6,890 bases of DNA from an uncultured Chryseolinea sp. (GCA_946478915.1 CAMLER010000273.1:1-6890); one strand, 5' to 3'. Positions 1 to 6,666 are shown, counted from the stretch's first letter. Program-made: numbers and translations. The notes: generated from the sequence alone by a model not told the origin.

Positions 1-1
1 C

Positions 2-592
2 AATTATATTGAAAAGAATATTCCTGGGGTAAAGGTTATCTATACCCGTAAGGATGATAGTTATCTTGCACTTGATGAACGCGCGAATATTGCAAATAAA
101 AATAAGGCGGATCTGTTCATTTGTATTCATGCCAACGCTAACCCTAATACAAAAGCTTTCGGTACGGAAACATTCGTGATGGGTCTTCATAAGGACGAAG
201 GAAATCTGGCAATTGCGCAGCGTGAAAATTCGGTTATACTGATGGATGAAAATTACGAAGAGAGATATGAAGGGTTCAACCCCAACAGTCCTGAGTCTTA
301 TATACTTTTTTCATTGACCCAAAGCGCTTATCAGGAAAGCAGCTTGAAGTTCGCACAAAAGGTCGAAAATCAGTTTAAAGATCGCGTCGGGCGCTTAAGC
401 AGAGGCGTGAAACAAGCAGGATTTGTCGTATTGTGGCGCACTACCATGCCAAGCGTATTGATTGAAACGGGTTTTTTGACGAATTCTGCGGAAGAGAAAT
501 TTTTAGCCGGCGAAGAAGGGCAGGAATTAATCGCATCTGGTATCTACCGGGCCTTTAAAGAGTACAAAAATGAAGTAGAATCTATAAATTAA
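2..592 (+). CDS. N-acetylmuramoyl-L-alanine amidase (Amidase_3, AmiA/B/C-like), 5' end missing
   Basis: This is the C-terminal 196 residues of a zinc amidase that cuts the bond between MurNAc and the L-Ala of the stem peptide in peptidoglycan. The frame is open from the window edge to the TAA at 590-592, so the start, any signal peptide, and the first zinc ligands (His and Glu) lie outside. Visible Amidase_3 marks, numbered from the first full codon, are TRKDD at 15-19, the LDERANIAN segment at 24-32, zinc-ligand His43 in CIHAN, GTETFV at 54-59, and the probable catalytic Glu155 in IETGFLTN (codon 464-466). Between His43 and Glu155, residues about 74-118 form an extra helical stretch ending in SLKFAQKV. 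It resembles the autoinhibitory insert of E. coli AmiA/B/C, which is released by EnvC- or NlpD-type activators. A role in daughter-cell separation or wall turnover is inferred. The family call is firm; the regulation is by analogy. Confidence 0.93.
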   Translation, partial: NYIEKNIPGVKVIYTRKDDSYLALDERANIANKNKADLFICIHANANPNTKAFGTETFVMGLHKDEGNLAIAQRENSVILMDENYEERYEGFNPNSPESYILFSLTQSAYQESSLKFAQKVENQFKDRVGRLSRGVKQAGFVVLWRTTMPSVLIETGFLTNSAEEKFLAGEEGQELIASGIYRAFKEYKNEVESIN

Positions 593-778
593 CGACAAAA
601 TTCCTGGTCACACGTTTTTTCGATTTTTCAGGCCATGGTTAATTTTTTAGATTTAGCGATCGTTTTTTCCAGGGATTAAAAGAATAATGATTTTTAAAAT
701 GTTGATTTCTGTCTGCCATCAGGAGCGGATGATGACAAGCTGATCTTTATGCATGATAATACCTTCAATCTATAACGC

Positions 779-1741
779 ATGAAATTATCTAAAGAATTTA
801 AGGTCGGTCTGTTCATGGTTGTGGGTATAACGTTGTTATACTTCGGTTTTAATTTTTTAAAAGGGATCGACTTTTTTTCATCCAGCAAAAAATATTATGC
901 ATTCTATGAGAACGTTGACAAGCTTACGGAATCCAATCAGATTTATCTGAACGGACTCGCTGTTGGTCGCGTAAGCAACATCCAAATTCAGCAGCAACGA
1001 AACCGTGTACTTGTTGAGCTTGATATAAGTTCCGAGATAGTGCTGACCGACTCATCCATTGCATTGTTAAACGGTGAATTGTTAGGAGGGCGTTTTATTC
1101 AATTGATCGTAAACCAGGGTGGGAATGTCCTTCAGGCCAAAGACACAATCAACTCGGATGTCGCGAAAGGGATCATGGATTTTTTTCAACAGAACGCTGA
1201 GCCGGTTGCGACAAATTTGACCATAACACTTCGAAATCTTAATACTATTCTCGAAGGCCTCGCCCGCAACACAAGGCGAATCGATACAATGTTTTTACGG
1301 TTACAAAATACGCCGGCCATTCTTAACAGAACGCTCAGCACGGCAAATGAAAACATTGACGGGTTGAGCGAAAGCTTCCAATCCGTTGCAGGTAGTTTGA
1401 ATGGAACGCTTGAAGAGCTCAAACCAACACTCTCAAATTTTAGATCGTTGTCCGATTCATTGAAAATGCTCCAGCTAAACAACACCGTGAACAAGGCGCA
1501 ACAAAGTCTCACCAGACTGGATAATGCACTCGCTCGATTAAGCACGGGCGACAATACGGTAGGAAAGCTTATGACCGAGGATTCATTATATGTCAATCTC
1601 AATCAACTCCTCAACTCGGTGGACTCTCTTGCAAAACACTTCAATTCCAACCCTAAACATTTTATGGCCCCACTAGGCAAAAGCCAACGACGAATTGAAC
1701 GCGATCTGAAGAAGCAACGAGAAGAAGCCAAGAAGGACTAA
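779..1741 (+). CDS. MlaD/MCE family lipid-transport protein
   Basis: This 320-residue protein has the layout of MlaD-type MCE proteins, the periplasmic substrate-binding part of MCE/Mla ABC transporters that carry phospholipids or other lipids between membranes. It has a short cytoplasmic N-terminus (KLSKEFKVG), one signal-anchor helix at about 9-26, one MCE domain at about 36-113 (including IYLNGLAVGRVSNIQI at 55-70 and LLNGELLGGRFIQL at 96-109), and a long helical tail at about 130-290. The tail ends in the GDNTVGKLMTEDSLY segment (257-271) and NPKHF (291-295) typical of this group, followed by a very basic and charged end. The start is well bounded: an in-frame TAA lies at 773-775, two codons before the ATG, and the next Met is inside the membrane helix. 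No permease (MlaE) or ATPase (MlaF) gene is in the window. The amidase lies upstream and a carboxyltransferase follows after 20 bases, probably on the same transcript. Confidence 0.92.
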   Translation: MKLSKEFKVGLFMVVGITLLYFGFNFLKGIDFFSSSKKYYAFYENVDKLTESNQIYLNGLAVGRVSNIQIQQQRNRVLVELDISSEIVLTDSSIALLNGELLGGRFIQLIVNQGGNVLQAKDTINSDVAKGIMDFFQQNAEPVATNLTITLRNLNTILEGLARNTRRIDTMFLRLQNTPAILNRTLSTANENIDGLSESFQSVAGSLNGTLEELKPTLSNFRSLSDSLKMLQLNNTVNKAQQSLTRLDNALARLSTGDNTVGKLMTEDSLYVNLNQLLNSVDSLAKHFNSNPKHFMAPLGKSQRRIERDLKKQREEAKKD

Positions 1742-1761
1742 TCTTCCAATCTTCAAATCCC

Positions 1762-3393
1762 ATGTCTCAGGATTCAGAATTCAACAAGAATGAAGATCAG
1801 TTCAGGCAGCTACTGGATGAGTTGAAACGTCGGGCAAAAATCACGAAAACGGGAGGCGGACAAAAAAAGGTCGATGAACAGCACAAACGTGGCAAACTCA
1901 CTGCGCGTGAGCGCATAGATTATTTAATTGATAAAGATTCTTTTTTTCTCGAGATAGGGTTATTTGCCGGCGATGGCATGTACCAGGAATACGGCGGATG
2001 TCCTTCAGCGGGGGTTATTACAGGTATTGGCTACGTTGCAGGCCGGCTGTGTGTCATTGTAGCGAACGACGCGACTGTGAAGGCGGGTGCCTGGTTTCCG
2101 ATTACCGCCAAGAAAAACTTGCGCGCACAGGAATTAGCGATGGACAACCGATTGCCTATTGTATACCTGGTTGACAGCGCCGGAGTTTTCCTTCCGATGC
2201 AGGATGAGATCTTTCCGGACAAGGAGCATTTTGGCAGGCAGTTCAGAAACAATGCGAAGATGTCGGCAATGGGAATTATCCAAATTGCAGCCATCATGGG
2301 AAGCTGTGTTGCCGGAGGGGCTTATCTACCGATCATGTCCGATGAGGCAATGATCGTCGATAAAACAGGTTCTATCTTCCTCGCAGGTTCGTACCTGGTA
2401 AAAGCAGCAATTGGAGAAGAAGTTGACAACGAAAAATTAGGCGGAGCAACGACCCATTGCGAAATTTCAGGCGTTACTGATAATAAATTCCCGGATGATC
2501 AATCTTGCCTGGATTACATCCGGTCACTCTTCGAGAAATTTGGGGACACAGATAAAGCTGGTTTTAGTCGTGTTATCTCCGAACCACCTAAAGAAAGGCC
2601 AGAGGAGATATTTGGGTTGCTGCCAACAGATCGTGTTAAGCCCTATGATACGATGAAGATAATTCATCGCCTGGTGGATAGATCTGAATTCCAGGAATAC
2701 AAAGCTTTGTATGGGAAAACAATAATATGCGGCACAGCGCGCATCGACGGTTGGGCTATCGGAATAATTGCAAATCAGAGAAGTGTCGTTAAGACAAAAA
2801 AGGGAGAGATGCAGATGGGCGGTGTTATTTACTCTGATTCTGCCGATAAGGCAGCACGGTTCATCATGAATTGTAATCAGCGAAAAATTCCACTGCTGTT
2901 TCTTCAGGACGTGAGCGGCTTCATGGTTGGTAGTAAAGCAGAGCACGGTGGTATTATTAAAGATGGCGCGAAAATGGTGAATGCGATGGCCAATTCAACA
3001 GTGCCGAAGTTTACAATAATTATAGGGAACTCATATGGTGCGGGTAACTATGCAATGTGTGGAAAAGCGTATGACCCGCGATTAATATTTGCGTGGCCTA
3101 CAGCGCAAATTGCTGTTATGAGTGGAGGATCGGCAGCAAAAACTTTGCTTCAGATTAGAATGAGTACTTTGAAATCTCAGGGTAAAAATATTACCAAAGA
3201 AGAAGAGGAAAATTTGCTGAAAGAAATTACTGACCGGTATAACGAACAACTTATTCCGTATTACGCGGCTAGCCGTTTGTGGGTAGATGGCATTATCGAC
3301 CCGCTGGAAACCCGAAGGGCAATCTCCATGGGTATTGAATCAGCCAACCACGCGCCCGTTAAAAAATTCAATGTAGGCGTTATCCAGACGTAG
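1762..3393 (+). CDS. Acyl-CoA carboxylase carboxyltransferase (beta) subunit, MCCB-like
   Basis: This 543-residue, full-length carboxyltransferase moves CO2 from carboxybiotin to an acyl-CoA. Both crotonase-fold halves are present. The N-half has KLTARERIDYL (45-55), VDSAGVFLPMQDEIFPD (137-153), and the glycine-rich oxyanion segment MGSCVAGGAYLP (179-190). The C-half has FLQDVSGFMVG (380-390), GGIIKDGAKMV (396-406) and IGNSYGAGNYAMCG (421-434). The MGSCVAGGAY, IFLAG, TGEE-like IGEE, and IIDPLETR-type segments match the beta subunit of methylcrotonoyl-CoA carboxylase better than PccB, but substrate cannot be read reliably from this. Compared with human MCCB there is an extra basic loop at about 340-354 before YSDSADK; similar loops are common in Bacteroidota homologues as I recall them. 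The gene starts 20 bases after the MCE gene, with no Shine-Dalgarno site. The biotin carboxylase and biotin carrier subunits it needs are not in the window. Confidence 0.93.
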   Translation: MSQDSEFNKNEDQFRQLLDELKRRAKITKTGGGQKKVDEQHKRGKLTARERIDYLIDKDSFFLEIGLFAGDGMYQEYGGCPSAGVITGIGYVAGRLCVIVANDATVKAGAWFPITAKKNLRAQELAMDNRLPIVYLVDSAGVFLPMQDEIFPDKEHFGRQFRNNAKMSAMGIIQIAAIMGSCVAGGAYLPIMSDEAMIVDKTGSIFLAGSYLVKAAIGEEVDNEKLGGATTHCEISGVTDNKFPDDQSCLDYIRSLFEKFGDTDKAGFSRVISEPPKERPEEIFGLLPTDRVKPYDTMKIIHRLVDRSEFQEYKALYGKTIICGTARIDGWAIGIIANQRSVVKTKKGEMQMGGVIYSDSADKAARFIMNCNQRKIPLLFLQDVSGFMVGSKAEHGGIIKDGAKMVNAMANSTVPKFTIIIGNSYGAGNYAMCGKAYDPRLIFAWPTAQIAVMSGGSAAKTLLQIRMSTLKSQGKNITKEEEENLLKEITDRYNEQLIPYYAASRLWVDGIIDPLETRRAISMGIESANHAPVKKFNVGVIQT

Positions 3394-3437
3394 TTGTCAG
3401 CTGAGGTCCCGTACGCCAGAATTCGAAATTTCAAAGA

Positions 3438-3454
3438 GTTTTTCTAAAAAAAAC
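3438..3454 (+). terminator. Weak AT-rich hairpin after the carboxyltransferase gene
   Basis: GTTTTT (3438-3443) can pair with AAAAAC (3449-3454) around a five-base loop. A wider pair, TGTCAG (3395-3400) with CTGACA (3460-3465), is followed by a run of five T at 3468-3472. Together these could form a Rho-independent stop between the carboxyltransferase and SirB1-like genes. The inner stem is almost all A-T and the outer loop is long, so support is weak. It may also be simple chance in AT-rich spacer DNA. Confidence 0.2.
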
Positions 3455-3488
3455 CTTCTCTGACAGATTTTTCGCCGGTAGATATTTT

Positions 3489-4382
3489 GTGACGAATTCC
3501 ATAGCTTGCAGGTTAAATGTCGATCGAGTGAAGGATGCTGAAATTAAAGCGCTTGTGTCCCTGTTGGATGACGAGGACGCACAAATTGTTTCTCATGTAG
3601 AAGGTAAGATTCTGTCGTTGGGCACTACGATAATTCCTTTTTTAGAACAGGAGTGGGAAACCAATTTCAATTCACTGGTTCAACGTCGCATCGAAGAGCT
3701 AATCCATACGCTGCAGTATGAGCTTCTAAAAGAAAGATTAACGCAATGGTATGCTACGGAGGACAAAGATCTTCTCACAGGTATGTGGCTTGTAGCTACC
3801 TATCAATACCCCGATCTCGAGTTAATGAAGCTGAGGCAGGATCTCGAACAGATCTACTACGAGGCGTGGTTGGAATTTAAACCAGACCTGTATCCTTTCG
3901 ACCAGGTCAAGGTCGTCAACAGCGTTCTTTTCAGTAAGCTGAAATTTGGTGCGAATACCAAGAATTTTCATTCACCTGGAAATTCGATGATAAACGTTGT
4001 GCTCGAAACGCATAAGGGAAATCCTATTACGCTGTGTATTATCTACCTGCTGGTAGCCCAGAAGTTGAAACTTCCGGTGTATGGCGTAAACCTTCCAAAT
4101 TTATTTGTGCTGACATACAAGGATGATAAGCACGCACAGTTTTACATCAACGCTTTTAACAAGGGCTTGATCTTCTCAAGACAGGACATCGAGAACTATA
4201 TCAACGAACTCCACCTTACACCCCAATCCTCATTTTTTGAACCCTGCTCCAACCTCGAAGTTATTCGCAGGGTGTTTCGCAACTTGATTATGTCCTTTGA
4301 TAAAATGGGTGAGCACACCAAAGCGGAAGAAGTGAAAGAATTGCTTCTGATCATTGCCGATGGCACTGACCTTGGCGTTTGA
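3489..4382 (+). CDS. SirB1-like transglutaminase-fold protein (Transglut_core2)
   Basis: This 297-residue cytosolic protein has no signal peptide or membrane helix. Residues about 18-85 are helical and resemble the N-terminal repeat-like part of Bacteroidota members (ALVSLLDDEDAQIVSHVEGK at 21-40). Residues about 90-225 carry the SirB1 signature: FHSPGNSMINVVLETHKGNP (160-179), the helix ITLCIIYLLVAQKLKLP (180-196), then VYGVNLPNLFVLTY (197-210). The C-terminus is helical (255-290). The biochemical role of this family is unknown. The usual PGHF-type histidine is replaced by Leu205, and the place where a transglutaminase Cys would fall is Pro179, so catalysis looks unlikely. The start is GTG at 3489: an in-frame TGA at 3402-3404 closes the frame upstream, no ATG, GTG or TTG lies between, and no Met codon occurs before residue 99. 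A second GTG at 3528 (Val14) is a credible alternative, since the conserved part begins near residue 18. Confidence 0.85.
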   Translation: MTNSIACRLNVDRVKDAEIKALVSLLDDEDAQIVSHVEGKILSLGTTIIPFLEQEWETNFNSLVQRRIEELIHTLQYELLKERLTQWYATEDKDLLTGMWLVATYQYPDLELMKLRQDLEQIYYEAWLEFKPDLYPFDQVKVVNSVLFSKLKFGANTKNFHSPGNSMINVVLETHKGNPITLCIIYLLVAQKLKLPVYGVNLPNLFVLTYKDDKHAQFYINAFNKGLIFSRQDIENYINELHLTPQSSFFEPCSNLEVIRRVFRNLIMSFDKMGEHTKAEEVKELLLIIADGTDLGV

Positions 4383-4428
4383 ATAAGCCATCGAACGTGG
4401 CATAGTGTTGTTCGTCTGTCCTGTAAGG

Positions 4429-4470
4429 TATGGGCCATTTTTAACGAAAATGGCGTGGGTGAAACCCATA
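4429..4470. promoter_or_regulatory. Nested inverted repeats upstream of the OmpA-family gene
   Basis: GCCATTTT (4434-4441) pairs perfectly with AAAATGGC (4447-4454) around the loop TAACG. Outside it, TATGGG (4429-4434) can pair with CCCATA (4465-4470), and TGGGT (4456-4460) with ACCCA (4464-4468) forms a competing small hairpin. A short TTTT follows at 4472-4475. The structure lies 47 bases after the SirB1-like stop and 29 bases before the ATG of the OmpA-family gene. It could be a transcription terminator for the upstream gene, a leader structure controlling the downstream gene, or an operator. The pairing is visible in the sequence; the function is inference. Confidence 0.4.
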
Positions 4471-4498
4471 ATTTTAGTTATTCCAAAAAGGGTACTTT

Positions 4499-6253
4499 AT
4501 GCGAATAACGTTATCAATCATCTTTTTAATAATATCAGCCTCGCTTTTTGCACAGCAGTTCTCCTCGCGCTATGAATTAGTGAAGATGGATAAAAACGTG
4601 AACACGTTTCGTCATGAGGCGGCTCCCGTTGTTTCTCCAGATGGGAATACACTGTACTTTTTTGTTCAGGACCATCCTGACAACACTATGGGTAAGGACG
4701 ATACTCAGGATATCTGGATGAGTACGAAAGGTGCCGATGGAGTATGGAGCCTTGCGCAACATCTTCGCTCACCTTACAATATTCACAGGTCAAATCAGGT
4801 CTTCACCGTTTTCGACGACGGTACATTATTTATAAAAGGTGGTCGGTCAAAGGGAGAGAAGGGCTTTTCGCTTGTAAATGGAAATTCTCTTCAGGAACTC
4901 GACGTGAAAGACTTCAAGTCTATGAATAAAGGTCGGTTTTATGGTGCCTCAATGTCAGCCGATCGAAACCATATCATCATTTACTTTAGCGAGAAAGAAA
5001 ACAGTGCATTAAGTGATCTTTATGCCAGCCACCGGCAGCCGGACGGCAGTTTTTCAAGGCCTGAGAAATTAAAGCTGAGCACGTCGGCCGATGATGTAGG
5101 TCCCTTCATAAGTCCTGATCAGAAAGTGTTATACTTTGGAAGCGGTAGACTGGCTCCCGGAAGGCAGGGAGGTGTTGACATATATAGATCCGTTAGGACT
5201 GACGATTCGTGGTCTAACTGGGGTGAACCTGTAAACATGGGTAAACCTATAAATACCAGCGCCCTGGATTTCTACTTCACCATTGATAACGCGGGAAATG
5301 TTTTTACCAGCCGCGCAAATAAAGCACTGGACGGCGCACAACTCGATATCTATACGCTTGTCCCCAAAACTTTTGATATTTTATTGAAAGGAATCGTTTA
5401 TAATGAGAAGACCATGGATCCGCTCGAGTCCGATGTAGTCGTAACTGTCAAGGATGTCGCACCGATCAGCCTGCGATCAGACTCCAAAGGAAACTTTGAG
5501 ACCAAACTCCCTGAAATATTAGAATACACGGTGTCTGCAAAGGCAGATGGTTTTCTTGCTGCACAGCAAACTTTCAAAGTGCCAGAACTAACTTCTGACA
5601 CGACAATCCTGATTAACATCATGTTGAAGCCAGTAGCCAAAAAGTTATTGCTTGTTGGAAATGTGTACGACAAGAAAACTGAAAAGCTCATTGCAGCAAA
5701 GCTGGATATTATACCGAAGGGCAGCCGGAATGCTAACGTGCAGGTAGTTGCGCAGGATGGAAAATATGAGAAAGAAGTGTCAAAGCTGGGATGGTATATG
5801 ATTACGGCTTCGGCAGAGGGATACTTGAATGCGACAGATAGCGTGGAAGCTAATGATGACGCCCTGTCACCATTTTCACGCGACCTTTACCTCGCCCAAA
5901 TTGAAGTTGGTCTCACTGTACGTCTTAAGAATATTTATTTTGATTTCGATAGAACCACGCTAAAGGATGAATCATTTCCAGAACTCAACAAAGTAGTCGA
6001 CTTTTTGAAAGAAAATGAAACTGTTGAGATTGAAATCTCTGGTCATACTGACAACAGGGGATCTGACGAATACAATGTAAATCTCTCCCAGGGACGATCT
6101 CAAGCCGTTGTTGATTACATCATAGGACAGGGTATTGACGAGTTCAGACTTGTCGCAAGAGGCTACGGCGAAACGAAGGCTATCGATACTAATGATACCG
6201 ACGCCGGCCGGGCAAACAACCGAAGGGTTGAATTTACTGTGCTAAAGAAATAA
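4499..6253 (+). CDS. Secreted PD40 propeller / CarboxypepD-reg-like / OmpA C-terminal domain protein (PorE-like architecture)
   Basis: This 584-residue protein is exported: residues 1-18 are a signal peptide with a likely cut after SLFA, and it has no lipobox Cys. Residues about 38-290 contain PD40/WD40-like propeller repeats, seen as PVVSPDGNTLYF (43-54), VFDDGTLFI (104-112), SADRNHIIIYF (153-163) and PFISPDQKVLYFGSGR (202-217). Two CarboxypepD-reg-like beta domains follow, at about 294-377 (LLKGIVYNEKTMDPLESDVV) and about 383-466 (LLVGNVYDKKTEKLIAAKLD). An OmpA C-terminal peptidoglycan-binding domain occupies about 472-583, with IYFDFDRTTLK (479-489), GHTDNRG (515-521), and GRANNRRVEF (570-579). 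Asp518 and Arg533 are 15 residues apart, as in the diaminopimelate-binding pair of A. baumannii OmpA. The domain order resembles PorE of the type IX secretion system, but the N-terminal TPR part is absent. It is probably a periplasmic or outer-membrane protein anchored to peptidoglycan; a T9SS role is only a possibility. Confidence 0.92.
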   Translation: MRITLSIIFLIISASLFAQQFSSRYELVKMDKNVNTFRHEAAPVVSPDGNTLYFFVQDHPDNTMGKDDTQDIWMSTKGADGVWSLAQHLRSPYNIHRSNQVFTVFDDGTLFIKGGRSKGEKGFSLVNGNSLQELDVKDFKSMNKGRFYGASMSADRNHIIIYFSEKENSALSDLYASHRQPDGSFSRPEKLKLSTSADDVGPFISPDQKVLYFGSGRLAPGRQGGVDIYRSVRTDDSWSNWGEPVNMGKPINTSALDFYFTIDNAGNVFTSRANKALDGAQLDIYTLVPKTFDILLKGIVYNEKTMDPLESDVVVTVKDVAPISLRSDSKGNFETKLPEILEYTVSAKADGFLAAQQTFKVPELTSDTTILINIMLKPVAKKLLLVGNVYDKKTEKLIAAKLDIIPKGSRNANVQVVAQDGKYEKEVSKLGWYMITASAEGYLNATDSVEANDDALSPFSRDLYLAQIEVGLTVRLKNIYFDFDRTTLKDESFPELNKVVDFLKENETVEIEISGHTDNRGSDEYNVNLSQGRSQAVVDYIIGQGIDEFRLVARGYGETKAIDTNDTDAGRANNRRVEFTVLKK

Positions 6254-6287
6254 AATGTATCGCAATTTGTTTTGTTAGTCGCGATCC

Positions 6288-6320
6288 ATTGAACAGAACC
6301 AATAATATCTGATAGATTTT
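6288..6320 (+). promoter_or_regulatory. Possible Bacteroidota-type promoter before the small membrane protein
   Basis: ATTG at 6288-6291 and TAGATTTT at 6313-6320 are 21 bases apart and approximate the Bacteroidota sigma-factor pattern (TTTG, about 20 bases, TAnnTTTG), each with one mismatch. Transcription would begin close to the ATG at 6339. The match is imperfect and the spacer is AT-rich, so this is a weak call. Confidence 0.2.
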
Positions 6321-6338
6321 AATTTAAAATTGATTAAG

Positions 6339-6650
6339 ATGAAAATGGTTATCAATCCCCGGTATATCTTTTATGTTGGATTTCTGATATTCCTTCCGGG
6401 ACACATTTCTTTGCTATTCAATTTGGATTTCCTTGAATTCTTCAAAGTGATCGGAACATTGATTTCTTCCTTTGCTCTTTTTCAATGGTTTCGCGAAGCG
6501 GACATTGCATCGAAGTTCAGGAAGGAAAAAAATGAAGATGAACTTGTTTTTTTCTGGACAAAAATCGCTGTTCGCATTTGGAGCGGAATCATTTTTACCA
6601 TAATGTTTTTCATTACCTGGATTTATTTGCTGGAGCAAATTGGTGATTAA
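6339..6650 (+). CDS. Small three-helix membrane protein, unknown function
   Basis: I do not recognise a family for this 103-residue protein. Three hydrophobic segments are visible, numbered from the ATG at 6339: about 9-27 (YIFYVGFLIFLPGHISLLF), about 35-53 (FFKVIGTLISSFALFQWF), and about 77-100 (IAVRIWSGIIFTIMFFITWI). A charged loop between the second and third (READIASKFRKEKNEDEL) is the only clearly soluble part. The frame is closed upstream by a TAA at 6303-6305. TTG at 6330 would add three residues and ATG at 6345 would remove two; I prefer 6339 as the first ATG. There is no Shine-Dalgarno site. Hydrophobic composition, a normal stop and clear spacing from its neighbours support a real gene. 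It follows the OmpA-family gene by 85 bases and faces a convergent gene on the minus strand. Confidence 0.65.
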   Translation: MKMVINPRYIFYVGFLIFLPGHISLLFNLDFLEFFKVIGTLISSFALFQWFREADIASKFRKEKNEDELVFFWTKIAVRIWSGIIFTIMFFITWIYLLEQIGD

Positions 6651-6666
6651 CCATACTTGCGGTTAA
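6647..6666. terminator. Short inverted repeat between convergent genes
   Basis: TTAACC (6647-6652) pairs perfectly with GGTTAA (6661-6666) around an eight-base loop, overlapping the TAA stop of the small membrane protein. It lies in the 47-base gap between two convergent genes, where a two-way terminator would be expected. No T-run follows on either strand, and the stem has only two G-C pairs, so this is tentative. Confidence 0.25.

Noticed and set aside
648..655. TAGATTTA as a -7 promoter element before the MCE gene
   Set aside because: No TTTG-like element lies at the right distance upstream.
602..673. Possible terminator stem CCTGG (603-607) with CCAGG (669-673) after the amidase gene
   Set aside because: Only five base pairs across a loop of more than 60 bases, so it is not a credible hairpin. 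The T-rich stretches nearby are general to this spacer.
687..743. Possible 18-residue peptide in the gap before the MCE gene
   Set aside because: It is too short and has no ribosome-binding site or recognisable sequence; AT-rich spacer gives such frames by chance.
694..888. Minus-strand 64-codon open frame across the MCE gene start
   Set aside because: It overlaps the well-supported MCE start and membrane helix on the other strand, and its translation shows no domain.
1186..1602. Minus-strand 138-codon open frame inside the MCE gene
   Set aside because: It is entirely antisense to the helical tail of the MCE protein, with a serine/valine/leucine-rich composition typical of an antisense shadow.
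2524..2946. Minus-strand 140-codon open frame inside the carboxyltransferase gene
   Set aside because: It is antisense to conserved carboxyltransferase segments, and is rich in Cys, His and Trp with no recognisable motif.
6259..6285. ATCGC (6259-6263) and GCGAT (6281-6285) inverted repeat after the OmpA-family gene
   Set aside because: A five-base stem with a 17-base loop and no T-run after it; easily chance.
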